A DNA stretch of 64,000 bases from Diphasiastrum complanatum (GCA_029204225.1 CM055101.1:62178171-62242170); one strand, 5' to 3'. Positions 1 to 11,150 are shown, numbered from the stretch's first letter. The notes: a model not told the origin generated them from the sequence alone. Numbers and translations: made by a program.

Positions 1-2520
1 ACAAATGCTCCAGCTACCTTTATGACCTTGATGAACAGTGTCCTCAGACCATACTTGGGTAAGTTTGTAGTCGTATTTTTAGATGACATCCTCGTCTACA
101 GCAAAACGAGGAAGGAGCATCTAAAACACCTCAGAAAGGTGTTTCGACTGCTCAGAAAGCATAAGCTTTATGCTAAACAATCCAAGTGTGAATTCTTCGT
201 TGAAGAAGTAGCATATTTGGGTCACATTATCTCTTCAGATGGGATTAAGATGGACCCAAATAAGGTTAAAGCCATACTCAGTTGGCTGAGACCTCAGAAT
301 ATTTTGGAACTTCAAATCTTTCTTGGTCTGGCGGGATATTACAGACGATTTGTCAAGGAATATGCTCAGATAGCAGTCCCTATGACAAATCTCCTTAAGG
401 GGAAGGGAAAGGAGTTCATTTGGGAGTCCGCACAACAGGAGAGCTTTGATGCTCTCAAAACAGCCTTAGCTACAGCACCAGTTTTAAAGGTCGTCGACCC
501 CAATCAGCCATTTGTGGTCGAAACAGATGCTAGCGACTTTGCAGTAGGTGCTGTGCTAACTCAGGGTGGACGACCAGTTGCGTTCGAGAGTAAAAAACTC
601 GAGCCAGCACAGACTAGGTATAGTGCCTATGAAAAGGAACTCTTTTCTATAGTCCATGCCCTTAAGACTTGGAGGCATTATTTGTATGGTGCCAACTTTG
701 AGGTCCTGACAGACCATGAGAGTCTCAGATACCTTTGCAATCAACCTGAGCTTAGAGGTCGGAAAGCTCGTTGGGCAGAGTTGATGCAAGAGTTTGACAT
801 GTCTATCAGATATAGGCGCGGAAAATTCAATACAGTAGCAGATGCCCTTAGCAGAATGCCTATGATAAACGAGCTGAGTTTTACTCAGATTCGTAATGAG
901 TTACTCGAGTCCTTGAGAGGGAAATGCCAGCATGATGCATTCTTCTCTATTATCTGGAACTCAGTCCAGAACAGACAGTTACAGACTCCAGAACCAGTTC
1001 CCGGGGCTGGTGCCAGTTCATCCAAGAATACGGCAGTTTCCGTTGAGGATGATGATGAGTCCGAGTATACGTCGTCAGATGACGTTGAGGATTCTGAGCC
1101 TGTATCACCCAAGCAAACCCCAGTGGTTGAGGGTCAGTTGACTCAAGGATTCAAATGGAAACAGTATTCCATTCAGGATGAGTACTTGCTCTATAGAGAT
1201 AGAGTATGTGTCCCCAATTCAGAGGATTATAGGCAGCAGGTCCTATATGAATGTCATGACAATCCTAGCGCGGGACACCCAGGCATACAGAAGACCTATG
1301 AGCTTCTTCGTAGGCAATTTTTCTGGCCCAGTATGAAAAAGGACGTCCACCAGTATGTAACCAGTTGCCAGAAATGTCAAGTAAATAAAGCAGAGCGTTT
1401 AAAGGCAGGAGGGTTGTTGCATCCCTTAGAAATACCAGCTGGTAAATGGGAGAGTATCTCCATGGATTTTATAGTAGGCCTGCCTAAAACCCAAAAGGGT
1501 AATGACGCTATATGGGTCACAGTTGACCGTCTGACCAAAATGGCTCATTTTATTCCGACCAAAACAACCGTTAGAGCTCCAGAGTTAGCGAGGTTGTTTG
1601 TAGACGGGCTATTTAAATTGTACGGTCTACCTTCCGGCATAGTCAGCGACCGGGACAGTAAGTTTACTGGAAATTTTTGGAAGGCAGTATTCCATCATCT
1701 CCATACTAAACTTAATATGAGTACCACCGACCATCCACAGACGGACGGTCAAACAGAAAGGGTAAATCAAGTGCTGGAGGATATGCTTCGTGCATACGTC
1801 AGCAAGAGGCAGACTAATTGGGAGGAGTATCTCTCGATATTAGAGTTTGCTTACAACAGTACCAAACATTCAGCTACGGGATACAGCCCATTTATGCTGA
1901 TGTACGGTTTTCAGCCACGCTCACCCACAGCTGTAGGGTTTAAACAAGAAAAAGTTGAAGTAGCCAGAAACTTTTTAGAAGACCTAAACCAGATGATAGA
2001 ACATGCTAAGCGTAGCATTAGACAATCCCAGGATCGAGCCAGGCATTATGCAGATCCACACAGACGGGATGTGCAGTTCTCCACTGGTGAGAGAGTCTAC
2101 TTGAGAGTCCCAGTTGACTCTAAAACCCTCAAATCAGGAGTGTGTGCTAAGTTGTCTCCAAGGTATTGTGGTCCCTTTACCATCAGTAGGAGACTAGGCG
2201 AGGTCACCTATGAACTAGAACTCCCACACAGCAATAAGGTTTTTCCAGTTTTTCATGTAAGTCAGTTACGAAAAGCCTTAACCAGATCAGATAATCTGGT
2301 AGGGGACAGTGTTCTAGTTCTCCCATTGGATCCTCAACAACCTCCACATGAACCAGAGGAAATTCTTGATAGTAGAGAGACGCAGACTCGTCATACTCTA
2401 TACCGAGAATATCTGGTTAAGTGGAATGATCAGCCTGTTGAGAATGCCACTTGGGAAAGAGGCAGCGTCCTTCGCAAGATTTTTCCAGACTTTGTCTTAG
2501 AGGACCAAGACGGTTCTTAA
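1..2520 (+). CDS. Ty3/gypsy chromovirus pol, 3' part (RT-RNase H-integrase-chromodomain)
   Basis: Retrotransposon polyprotein that copies element RNA into DNA and integrates it. The frame is open from base 1, so the protein starts upstream of the window. Seen in order: the RT motif NAPATF (bases 7-24), catalytic FLDDILVYS near 80-105, the RT connection, RNase H ([12 protein letters not shown], then TDHESLRYL), then the integrase zinc region (H...H...CQKCQ), the catalytic core with [17 protein letters not shown] and an E in [11 protein letters not shown], and a C-terminal chromodomain-like end ([16 protein letters not shown]). There are 839 codons with no stop or frameshift, so this copy is young. 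The stop at 2518-2520 is followed directly by a purine tract and the LTR. Domain identity is certain. Whether the upstream gag is intact cannot be seen. Confidence 0.96.
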   Translation, partial: TNAPATFMTLMNSVLRPYLGKFVVVFLDDILVYSKTRKEHLKHLRKVFRLLRKHKLYAKQSKCEFFVEEVAYLGHIISSDGIKMDPNKVKAILSWLRPQNILELQIFLGLAGYYRRFVKEYAQIAVPMTNLLKGKGKEFIWESAQQESFDALKTALATAPVLKVVDPNQPFVVETDASDFAVGAVLTQGGRPVAFESKKLEPAQTRYSAYEKELFSIVHALKTWRHYLYGANFEVLTDHESLRYLCNQPELRGRKARWAELMQEFDMSIRYRRGKFNTVADALSRMPMINELSFTQIRNELLESLRGKCQHDAFFSIIWNSVQNRQLQTPEPVPGAGASSSKNTAVSVEDDDESEYTSSDDVEDSEPVSPKQTPVVEGQLTQGFKWKQYSIQDEYLLYRDRVCVPNSEDYRQQVLYECHDNPSAGHPGIQKTYELLRRQFFWPSMKKDVHQYVTSCQKCQVNKAERLKAGGLLHPLEIPAGKWESISMDFIVGLPKTQKGNDAIWVTVDRLTKMAHFIPTKTTVRAPELARLFVDGLFKLYGLPSGIVSDRDSKFTGNFWKAVFHHLHTKLNMSTTDHPQTDGQTERVNQVLEDMLRAYVSKRQTNWEEYLSILEFAYNSTKHSATGYSPFMLMYGFQPRSPTAVGFKQEKVEVARNFLEDLNQMIEHAKRSIRQSQDRARHYADPHRRDVQFSTGERVYLRVPVDSKTLKSGVCAKLSPRYCGPFTISRRLGEVTYELELPHSNKVFPVFHVSQLRKALTRSDNLVGDSVLVLPLDPQQPPHEPEEILDSRETQTRHTLYREYLVKWNDQPVENATWERGSVLRKIFPDFVLEDQDGS

Positions 2521-2531
2521 GGGGGAGGGAG
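2519..2531 (+). promoter_or_regulatory. polypurine tract of the gypsy element
   Basis: AAGGGGGAGGGAG lies directly between the pol stop codon and the TGTTACG start of the 3' LTR. This is the normal position for the primer of plus-strand DNA synthesis. Confidence 0.85.
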
Positions 2532-2889
2532 TGTTACGAGCTCGTAACCAGTGCCGAACCCTAGAGAACACAGATAGGTCAGATACCACAGTCAGGGTCG
2601 TGTCCAGCGTACATGACCAACAGGGCAAGACAGTGTGAGTAGTGTGCCCCAGCACGGTCCATAGCCATGGCGGGCCTAACACAGCCTAGGGACCCTGTCA
2701 GCAGGATAGGGCCCCCAGTTGGGTCCCGACGTGCAGTCGGCCACGTCAGTGCCACGTGGCCGACACTTGGCAGTAGCATGCTACCAGTCCTCACACTGGG
2801 CTAGGAGGGGCTTACTCTATATCAGGGAGTAGGCAAGGTTGGGTGGATCAGTTAGTGTTTGCCCTACTGTGGTGTTAGGATCTATTACA
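2532..2889 (+). repeat. 3' LTR of the gypsy element (TGTTACG...ATTACA)
   Basis: The repeat starts TGTTACG after the polypurine tract and can end at ATTACA (2889), giving a 358-bp TG...CA LTR. A TATA-like CTATATCA lies near 2816-2823. Immediately afterwards hAT copy A resumes at a point inside its first long exon, judged by comparison with copies at 9516 and 26025. The gypsy element therefore probably inserted into copy A. The partner LTR and the target duplication lie left of the window, so the right boundary is inferred. Confidence 0.7.
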
Positions 2890-5800
2890 ATAGGCCCCCA
2901 GCATGTCGTTACGGTGGTGACGGACAATGCCAGCAACTGTGTTCAGATGGGTGTCCTGCTAGAGGCCGAGTTCCCTCACATCGTCCATACCCCCTGTGCG
3001 GCGCACGGCATAGACCTTTTGATGGGGGACATAGGTGCACTTCCTTGGGTTAGAGCCATTGTCCGCGAGGCCCTCTTCCTGGTGACCTTTGTCACCAGGA
3101 AGAGGCGTGTTCTTGCCATGTTTCGAGTGTTTAGCCATTTGGACCTCCGTAAGCCATCCCCCACACGCTTTGCATTCGACCTGGTGGTCATCGACCGTCT
3201 GATCAGGTGCAGGGCACAGCTTCTACAGATGGTTGCCAGTGATCTTTGGCGTGCCGGTACGTTTCAGCACACGGAGGATGGGGAGCACTTTTCTTCCACG
3301 GTGAGGGGAGACCAGTTCTGGAGGGATGCACAGACATTGTCAGGACTGCTTTGACCACTCTACATTGTGCTCCACATGGCTGACAGCGAGGGGTCCACAC
3401 TTGGACTGGTGTCTGACCTCATACACCGGATCGAACAGTTCCTGCAGCTGCCCATCTTGCAGCCAGAGAGGTAAGCAGTACGGTGTTGTAATTGGTCTTT
3501 ATTTTTCAGTGTGTACTAGTTTGTTTTTTCCAAAATTTGCTTCGATTTCGTGCAGGATGACGGAGCTGAGGTTCATATGGGAGACGCGGTGGAACTACTT
3601 TCACAGGAGTATCCACAGCGTTGCACACATCTTGCATCCCCTCTTCCTTTCTCCGACACAGATATCAGACAGGGAGCTCGAGGCGGATTGGCTTGAGTAC
3701 ATCTACAGGGTGGGTCCACACATTGGCTTGGATCCTATCAGACTCATGGAGGAGTTAGCTGCATTTCGTTTCGGGATGGGCACGTTCGGTCACCTTTTGC
3801 TCAGGATCCAGAGAGGAGGCAGCTCCCCATTACCTGGTGGACCATGTTCGGTAGCACCTATCCCTCCATACAACGTCTTGCACTGCGTGTCCTTTCACAG
3901 GTATGCATCTCATCTCATCCTCCCTTGCTGTGTTTCGTTGACGTTCCACCCGTGCTCTTGTGCTGAACCATTTCATTGCACGTACCACAGGATTGCGCTG
4001 CCTCCGTGTGTGAGCGTAATTAGAGCACATGGGCCCTCGTTCACACGAGGAGAAGAAACAGGCTGTCAGTGAGTCAGCTAGAGCGGTTGGTGTTCTGTAG
4101 CACCAACGCACGTCTCGCCAGGAGACTGCCGACCATTACGAGCGCATTGCAGGTGATGGGCTTTTCTCCCATAGCATGTTGGTTGACGTCTCACTAAAAT
4201 GTAGGTTTCAATTTTTGATAAAATTGTTGTGCTGACACGCTCAATTTTGACCTTGCAGACGAAGATATCTGATTTGGAGCGCCAGGTTGACTTGCCTACA
4301 GACAGCGTCCATCTCATGCCTGCAGATGACTTGGGCACACAGTTAATGGCAGAGAGAGAGAGGGAGCTTGCTGAGATGAGAGAGAGATAGCTTGGGCTTG
4401 AGCACAGAGAGCCCCCATTGTATGAGGCCGATGAGCCAGTGTCAGAGGATGAGCATGATGAGGATGAGCCCATTCGGGTTGTGTTTGCCAGATCAGAGAG
4501 GGATGAGGCAGATGATACAGGTGCAGGGCACACGCCACGGGCAGGGGTCACAGGTGCATCGGGTGGCAGAGGTGGGGCACATGGCACAGGTTATACCGGG
4601 AGACAGGCAGGGCACACAGGGGGGGGCAGTGGCATACCTACCTATGTCGACATGATGGAGGAGGCTCTCGATAGAGGGCAGAGTGATTTAGATGCCGGTC
4701 CCGCAGCTGTTTGGATGAGTGCAGTACAGAGTCATGGCCGTTACTACGACAGCGCACCAGAGGAGGCACCAAATGACTTTGATTGCACAGATTGGGGGGC
4801 CATGCAGGGTCTACAAGGTGCACGTGATGAGGCACAAGATGAGGCACGGGTTGATTCAGGGGATGGTGCACAGGATGATTTAGGGGATGGTGCATAGGAT
4901 GAGGCTCAGAGCCCAGAGCATTTGTATTCAGATCCCTAGTTGGACGACTTGATTGCCACATTGGATTCAGAGGCTCAACATATGCCGTGTCAGGGCACGC
5001 CCTTCATCTCTTGCCAGCATGCCATACACAGAGTCCCAGCCAGAGCATCCGCACGAGGTGTCTACAGTTCCTCCAGCTCCTCAGAGGGTATATGTGCGCC
5101 GCACAGCTCCTCCAGTGCCACCGATGCCATTCAGGCCTGTAGCCCCTCCATAGCCATGCACTTCTGCAGCACTAGGTCTCCATGGCAGGCCACCATCTGT
5201 GCCCAGGTTTTCTCTTGCAGCGCCCACATCCACAGTGGCTCCTCCAGCTGCTCCTCCAGTGGCAGCACCCACTCCACATCCTCCTCCTTTGGCAGCACCC
5301 AGTCCACTTGCTCCCCCTTGGGCAGCACCCAAGATGTACCAGTACCGGCCACCGCAGCGCCCCTTTTAGTACATATCGCCGCTGTACTCGCCTCCTGCAC
5401 AGTTAGTTTCTCCACCTGCAGTACCCCCACGGGCACACACTCCACGAGCTCATCCTCCTCGCTCAGGTGCACAGGGAGTTCCCTCTTTGGCTTCCCTATC
5501 CCAGCCGGCCTCATCTTGGGCCCAGCCTAGCCAGCCAGGTGATTTGCATGGGGGTGATGAGGCATTGACAACTCCTCTTGTTCGCAAGAGACCAGGAAGG
5601 CCCAAGGGTGCACCGAACAAGAAAGGCAAGGCACAGAAACTGCCAGGGAAGAGAGGACGACCACTCAGGGCTCCAGGTACAGCTAGAGGTGCAACATTAC
5701 AGCCAGCTGGAGGAGGTGTTGTTGGTTTGGCTTGCTTGGGGGCTGATGCGGAGGCAGATTGGGATGATGCTAGTGACGAGTCCTCTTCCTTGGATACACA

Positions 5801-5903
5801 GCCCATGCCAGTTCTAGACAGGCACAAATATCGACTGCGAGAGTCAGCTCGGGGCCCTGAGTTGTCTCCAGAGCTTTCGTTTGAGTCAGAGCCAGAGCAT
5901 TGA
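2890..5903 (+). pseudogene. hAT-like transposase, copy A (exons 2890-3470, 3556-3900, 3991-4152, 4259-5903)
   Basis: Cut-and-paste transposase, 5' truncated. The first exon carries the RNase-H-like region with VVTDNASNC and HTPCAAHGIDLL, the hAT/DUF659-type signature seen in plant elements. Exon 3 and the end of exon 2 hold the C-terminal dimerisation-like segment (ITWWTMFGST in sister copies, CERN-STW). All three introns have GT...AG borders shared with copies B and C. The last exon is acidic and proline-rich and ends with AT-hook-like motifs (KRPGRPKG, GKRGRP) near 5588-5670. Copy A has inactivating stops: TAG replaces Trp in exon 3 (CGTAATTAG), TAG at 4388, TAG at 4897 and more. It is a pseudogene, but the gene model is clear from its sister copies. 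Confidence 0.85.
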
Positions 5904-6085
5904 TTGTGGCTCTGTTGTTTCAGTTTCAGTAGTTTGTCTCTAGTAGACGGTCTACCATTGTACTCAGATCATTTTTCACATTATATACAGTGTTTGGCGT
6001 ACTTTATTTGCTGCGCATTGTGCGTACGTCGCTCTGTACATGTGATGCTGTATTTTCAATTTTATGTCAAATTCTATGTTCGTGT
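5904..6085 (+). other. 3' untranslated region of transposase A
   Basis: AT-rich sequence after the TGA at 5901-5903. It matches the region after the transposase stop in copy F (minus strand, 37900-37700), so it belongs to the transposon. No further gene is seen here. Confidence 0.6.
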
Positions 6086-7467
6086 GTGAATCTTATTCAA
6101 CTAATTTTGATTGAAGTGAATGGTAGCGTCACATAAATGCACCTATATCATGAGCACAACAATTACCCCTACACCCCAAACGACATTTCATAAACACGAA
6201 TAATACATTTGCATTTTACAGAGATTGCATTTCACATGACCAGGCTCGTGTTGCACAAAAAACAACTTGATATTGATTCAGCCGTTGTATAAAAATAACA
6301 TTACATATCCTGTCTTTTTTTAAGCAGCCATCTAGTTATTTGCCGCGCCCTAAACTGCCGAAAACTACATAGCAACAGTCTGCCACATACCGCTGGACCT
6401 TATCTATTCTAAACATTCCTACTGATCCTCCACCGACTCCTTGCCCTCGTCAGGTGCATTGTTTTGTTGCTCTCGCTCTGCCTCCCGGTTAGCCCGAGCT
6501 GCCTCTTGGTTAGCCCGACGTCTGGCCGCCCTTTCCCTGACCATGATGAGCTGCCGTCGTGTGAAGTTCATTCCGATCTGCTCATGCAAATCCAGCTCGA
6601 CAGCGGGGACAGAAGCCACAGCGGGGGTGGGTGGCTCCGGTTCCGGATTTCTCTGCCGAGTCTGTCGCAGCATCTCTTGGATATCTGCCTCTTGCTTCCG
6701 ATGTCTATCGTTGTGCCTTCGAATATCTTCCTCAAGCTTCCTCCTAGCTTCGCCCTCGGGCTTCAGTGGTATGCGCGTGAATCTTATTCAACTAATTTTG
6801 ATTGAAGTGAATGGTAGCTTCACATAAATGCACCTACATCATGAGCACAACAATTACCCCTACACCCCAAACGACATTTCATAAACACGAATAATACATT
6901 TGCATTAAAAAAAAGTATAGAGATTGCATTTCACATGACCAGGCTCGCGTTGCACAAAAAACAACTATATATTGATTCAGCTGTTGTATCAAGATAACAT
7001 TACATATCCTGTCTTTTTTTAAGCAGCCATCTAGTTATTTGCCGCATCCTAAACTGTCGAAAACTACATAGCAACAGTCCGCCACATACGGCTGGACCTT
7101 ATCTATTTTAGACATTCCTACTGATGCTCCACCGACTCCTTGCCCTCGTCAAGTGCATTGTTTTGTTGCTCTCGCTCTGCCTCCCGGTTAGCCCGAGCTG
7201 CCTCCTGGTTAGCCCGGCGTCTGGCCACCCTTTCCCTGACCATGATGAGCTGCCGTCGTGTGAAGTTCATTCCGATCTGCTCATCCAAATCCAGCTCGAC
7301 GGCGGGGGAAGGGGCCACAGCGGGGGCGTGTGGCTCCGGTTCCGGATTTCTCTGCCGAGTCTGTCGCAGCATCTCTGCAATGTCTGCCTCTTGCTTCCGA
7401 TGTCTTTCGTTGTGCCTTCGGATATCTTCCTCGTGCTTCCGCCTGGCTTCGCCCTCGGGCTTCGGTG
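6086..7467. repeat. tandem duplication, period 691 bp
   Basis: The segment starting GTGAATCTTATTCAAC at 6086 starts again at 6777 and continues in parallel through the 3' UTR and most of ORF2. Unit 1 runs 6086-6776 and unit 2 runs 6777 to about 7467. The joint cuts ORF2 near its fourth codon, so unit 1 carries a headless ORF2. Confidence 0.9.
6419..6776 (-). pseudogene. ORF2 duplicate, copy A, start codon lost
   Basis: The same small basic coiled-coil protein as at 7118-7483, read on minus. The tandem duplication removed its first codons and promoter. The frame is otherwise open to the stop at 6419 and ends ...ESVEDQ. It differs from the full copy by a few substitutions (for example LHEQIG for LDEQIG), so the duplication is not brand new. 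It would not be expressed unless read through. Confidence 0.75.
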
Positions 7468-7483
7468 GTATGCGCTCTGCCAT
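7118..7483 (-). CDS. ORF2: small basic, coiled-coil-like protein of the hAT-like transposon
   Basis: A 121-residue protein starting at MAERIPPKPEGE. A charged helix (residues about 8-45, rich in R, E, K, H) is followed by a Pro/Ala linker (about 46-66), the conserved block DEQIGMNFTRRQLIMV, and a strongly basic-acidic helix with repeated ARANREAE units. Homologous frames occur at 6419, 32136, 37031 and 51923, always beside hAT-like sequence and, where the transposase is visible, convergent to it. I know no named family for it. By analogy with accessory proteins of other transposons it could bind subterminal repeats, which is inference. A TATA-like ATAAATA lies upstream at 7657-7663. Confidence 0.7.
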   Translation of the reverse strand: MAERIPPKPEGEARRKHEEDIRRHNERHRKQEADIAEMLRQTRQRNPEPEPHAPAVAPSPAVELDLDEQIGMNFTRRQLIMVRERVARRRANQEAARANREAEREQQNNALDEGKESVEHQ

Positions 7484-7665
7484 CTCGATCGACCTTCTCC
7501 TCACAACGCCCTGGTCCTTGAACACCCTCTCACAGCACCTTGGCTCTCAAACAGCCTCTCACAGCCTGTCACCGGCTCTCGCTTGCTCTCTCACTGTCTA
7601 TCACTAGCTCTCTCACAGCCTCTGAAAATGCCGACCACAATGGCATTCTGAGTGCTTATTTATCC
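7484..7665 (-). promoter_or_regulatory. ORF2 promoter and repetitive leader (copy A)
   Basis: On minus, GGATAAATAAG (7655-7665) is a TATA-like box also present as GATAAATAGGC at 31954 and TTAAATAGGC at 36896. The leader between it and the ATG consists of degenerate repeats of GGCTGTGAGAG and GCCAGTGAGAG. The same arrangement in three copies supports a real transcription start region. Confidence 0.6.
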
Positions 7666-7679
7666 CCACAGCCTGATCA

Positions 7680-7850
7680 GCCATGTGGATCCCCATCATC
7701 CCTCCATGTGCCTCTGTACCTGCCCCCATGTGATGCTCCCCCCCTGTGTTGCTCTCCCATTGGCCCCATGGTCTGCTCACCCACAGTGCCCATATGCCGT
7801 TGCACCAGTCCCCTGCACCATGTATTGTAGCCTCTTTTTTTACACCCAGA
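7680..7850 (-). repeat. about 85-bp subterminal repeat unit (single copy here)
   Basis: Contains CCCATTGGCCCCATGGTCTGC and CATGTGATGCTCCC. The same unit occurs as two tandem copies at 31742-31913 and three at 36597-36851, on plus in both cases. Copy number therefore varies between family members. Confidence 0.65.
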
Positions 7851-7939
7851 ACCCCTTTTTTTTTCCATTTTTTTGACCTATTTTGGTAGGTAATAGGCAA
7901 AAAATAAATATTAAAAATATTAAAAAAAAAAAATTTAAA

Positions 7940-8043
7940 TATGGTACCGCCTTGGTACCGCGGATCCCAGGGCGGTACCGTACCGGCGGTACCACTGATA
8001 TGGTACCGGCAGTACGATACCAGCGGTACCAAAGGCCACTATG
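7940..8043. repeat. GGTACC-rich transposon terminus, right end of copy A
   Basis: At least eight GGTACC/GGTACCG words in about 100 bp, ending CTATG at 8043. Its reverse complement starts CATAGTGGCC. The MITE-like element at 31485 starts CATAGTACCC and is followed by a matching GGTACC array, so this is the terminal region of the family. Confidence 0.75.
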
Positions 8044-8655
8044 ATATGTAATAGATGCATCGAATCGCGATTCGCAACCCAGAATTGCAAATTTTTTTTT
8101 TTTTTTTTTTTTATGGCTGAATCAATGGTCAAACCAGCGTTTTGCCTATCAGAAGTGCAGTAGATGAGGCACAAAGAGATCTTATTTTCAGTAGCTATCT
8201 GGTTGTCATTTGCCCTGGTTTTCAGTAAATGTTAACGCTACAGTTTGGACTATCAACTGTATGGATGATGATCACTTTCGCAATCGTTTCACTGGAGATG
8301 TGAGTGCAATGTACATACAGTTGGGGGCATAAATATTGGGCCCTTGTCGGCGCGCATTTGGACCCCATTTTTATCTACAGGGGGGTGGTAGCATTTTTAT
8401 CTACAGTGTCTATATAGCAGGAAGCTCTAGGGGGTTCAGGGGGCGGAAACGGGGGGTGGTAGCCCCCCGAGAAACAAGGGGTCCGGAAGGCAGTAGCCCC
8501 CCCCAACGGCAAACTACACAGTCATAATGCTCTCAATCAGAGCTTTCATCTGATACCCATATTGCCCAAATTTAAAAAAAAAAAAAACTATTCTGCGCGA
8601 TTTTGGGAAAATCTCGAAACGCGTTTCTGAATCCCGATTCTGAATGATAGTGCAC
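8044..8655. other. spacer between transposon copies A and B
   Basis: No gene recognised. It holds a poly(T) run (about 8092-8113), a 95-bp block at 8226-8320 repeated at 45921-46015, a G-run region at 8385-8510 with GGGGGG-TGGTAG-CCCCCC able to form a hairpin, and a poly(A) run near 8574-8587. Confidence 0.6.
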
Positions 8656-11079
8656 TGGATCCTGTCCCACCGCGTCCGCTAGTTGCCATTGTGGTTCCAC
8701 CACCACCTACTGTTGCTCGCACTCCCCCAGTTTACGACTTTCTCATGGACTCTCCGCCTCCCGAGCAGGAGCAGGCCCCGGATGCTAGTGACGAGGCCTT
8801 CCAGGATGTTGAGGAGATCCCTTCCTCCCTCCCTTCACATCCGGATGACCTCCCTACCCAGCAGTTTTCGTATCCCATGCCAGATGTCCACCCTCCACCA
8901 GTGTACCCCACTTACGCTGCACCCATCCCGGCCAGTGCATCCCACTCTCCCCATTCCACGTCTACAGTTGATGCATCCACTAGTGCCCAGCTTGTCGCGT
9001 CATCATCCATTCCCGTCACGTTTGGTGCACCGTGCTGGAGGTCCGCTACCCGTCGCCCAGTTGGGAGAGTTCTTAGGTAGCAGAGCATTCGCGGCGCGCA
9101 TCAGCCACACATGGACAGAGAGGCCACATAGGCCGTGGCCAGCCTGATTTATGAGCTGAACCTTCCATTTGCCATCACCGACTCTGAGCCCTTCAGAAGG
9201 GCCTTCCGCCTTGCACAGTCTGTCAGCCCTAGCTGGAGAGTCCCTAGTTCAGAGGTTGTCCGCACACACATGCTGAGGGATAGGGTCGAGTCATTGTCTA
9301 GAGAGATGGTGCCTCTACGTCGCCACTGGGCCACTTACGGTTGCAACATCATGTCCGATGGCTGGACTGATGTCAGGAGGAGGCCGATCCTCAACAGATT
9401 GGTCTCCAGCTGCATGGGCACACAGTTTTTGAGGGCAGTGGATTGTAGCAGGGGGGGGGGAGAGTCATATCTGCAGAGTTCATGTTTGATGTCATCAGGT
9501 CTTCCATCCTAGCCATAGGCCCACAACATGTCGTCACAGTGGTGACGGACAATGCCACGAACTACATTCAGATGGGTGTACTGCTAGAGGCCGAGTTCCC
9601 TCACATTGTTCATACCCCCTGTGCCGCGCACGGCATAGACCTTCTGATGGGGGACATAGGTGCACTTCCCTGGGTTAGAGCCATCGTCCGTGAGGCCCTC
9701 TTCCTGGTGACAAAAGTCACCAGGAAGAGGCGTGTTCTTGCCATGTTCTGGGTGTTCAGCCACCTAGACCTCCGTAAGCCAGCCCCCACATGCTTTGCAT
9801 TCGACTTGGTGGTCATCGACCGTTTGATCAGGTGCAGGGCCCAGCTTCTACAGATGGTTGCCAGTGATCTTTGGTGTGCTAGTACATTTCCGCGCATTGA
9901 GGATGGGGAGCACTTTTCTTCCACGGTGAGGGGAGACCAGTTCTGGAGGGATGCACAGACATTGTCAGGACTGCTTCGACCACTTTACATTGTGCTCCGC
10001 ATGGCTGACAGCGAGGGGTCGACACTTGGACTGGTATATGAGCTCATGGACCGGATTGGACAGTTCCTGCAGCTGCCCATCTTGCAGCCAGAGAGGTAAG
10101 CGGTATAGTAATGTAATTGGCCTTTATCTTTTTAGTAATTGCTAGTTTGTTTTTCTGTCAATGTTAAGTTTTTTCGTAATGCCCTACACCACATGCCTCT
10201 CACTTGCAGGATGACCGAGCTGAAGTTCATTTGGGAGATGCGGTGGAACTACTCCTACAGGAGTATCCACAACATTGCACACATACTGCATCCCCTCTTC
10301 CTCTCTCCGACACAGATCGCAAACAGAGAGCTCCAGGCCGATTGGCTTCAGTACATTCACAAGGTGGGTCCACACATAGGTTTGGATCCTATCAGGCTCA
10401 TGGAGGAGCTCGCTGCATTTCGTTTCGGCATGGGCACATTCGGCCACCCGGCTGCCCAGGATCCAGTGAGGAGGCAGGTACCCATTACCTGGTGGACCAT
10501 GTTCGGTAGCACATACCCATCTATACAGCGTCTTGCACTGCGTGTCCTTTCTCAGGTATGCATCTCATTTTATCCTCCAGTTTTTGTGTTTCGTTGAAGA
10601 CAATGTGCTGAAGTATTCCAATGCACGTACCACAGGACTGTGCTGCCTCCGTGTGTGAGCGTAATTGGAGCACATGGGCACTCATTCACACGAAAAGAAG
10701 AAACTGGTTGTCAGTGAGTCAGTTGGAGCGGTTGGTGTTTTGTAGCACCAACGCACGTCTCGCCAGGAGACTTCCGACCATTACGAGCGCATTGCAGGTG
10801 ATAAGCTAATCTTTCATAGCATGTTGGTTGACTCCTGGTATGTTGGTTTCATTTCTTGATAGAGTTGTCTCCCTGACATGCAAATTTTAAACCTTGCAGA
10901 CGAAGATATATGATTTGGAGCGCCAGGTTGATTTGCCTACGGACAGCACCCATCCCATGCCTGCAGATGACCTGGGCACACAGTTGATGGCAGAGAGAGA
11001 GAGGGAGCTTGCCGAGATGAGAGAGAGAGAGCTTGGGCTTGAGCACAGAGAGCCTCCATTGTACGAGGCAGATCCACTT
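8656..11079 (+). pseudogene. hAT-like transposase, copy B (exons 8656-10095, 10210-10555, 10636-10797, 10900-11079)
   Basis: Starts inside the Pro/Ser-rich linker (PPPPTVART), so the BED-finger exon part is missing. It continues through the core (SDGWTDVRRRP, VVTDNATN, HTPCAAHGIDLL) and the dimerisation-like exons. Splice borders equal those of copies A and C. Damage: a TAG at 9078, a TAG at 9129, and an extended G run at 9453-9462 that shifts the frame relative to copy C. The last exon breaks off at 11079 after the acidic ELAEMRERE segment. Exon 3 keeps Trp where copy A has a stop, so A and B decayed independently. Confidence 0.85.
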
Positions 11080-11150
11080 CCAGAATTGCATAAGAACATG
11101 CAAACAAAAACAACTGGTCTTTGCACAATCTAGCTTCATCTCAACATTCG

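Larger units (their letters stand above)
2890..8043 (+). mobile_element. hAT-like transposon copy A (5' part outside window)
   Basis: Two convergent genes make up this copy: a transposase pseudogene on plus (2890-5903) and ORF2 on minus (7483-7118, with a partial duplicate at 6776-6419). The right terminus is a GGTACC-rich block ending ...CACTATG at 8043. It mirrors the left end of the MITE-like element at 31485. The left terminus and the target duplication are not visible because the gypsy element occupies that side. Confidence 0.75.

Noticed and set aside
7484-7525. Longer ORF2 start (FKDQGVVRRRS extension)
   Set aside because: It begins at GTG, not ATG, and lies in the repetitive leader. 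The ATG opening MAERIPP is present in the MITE copy too.
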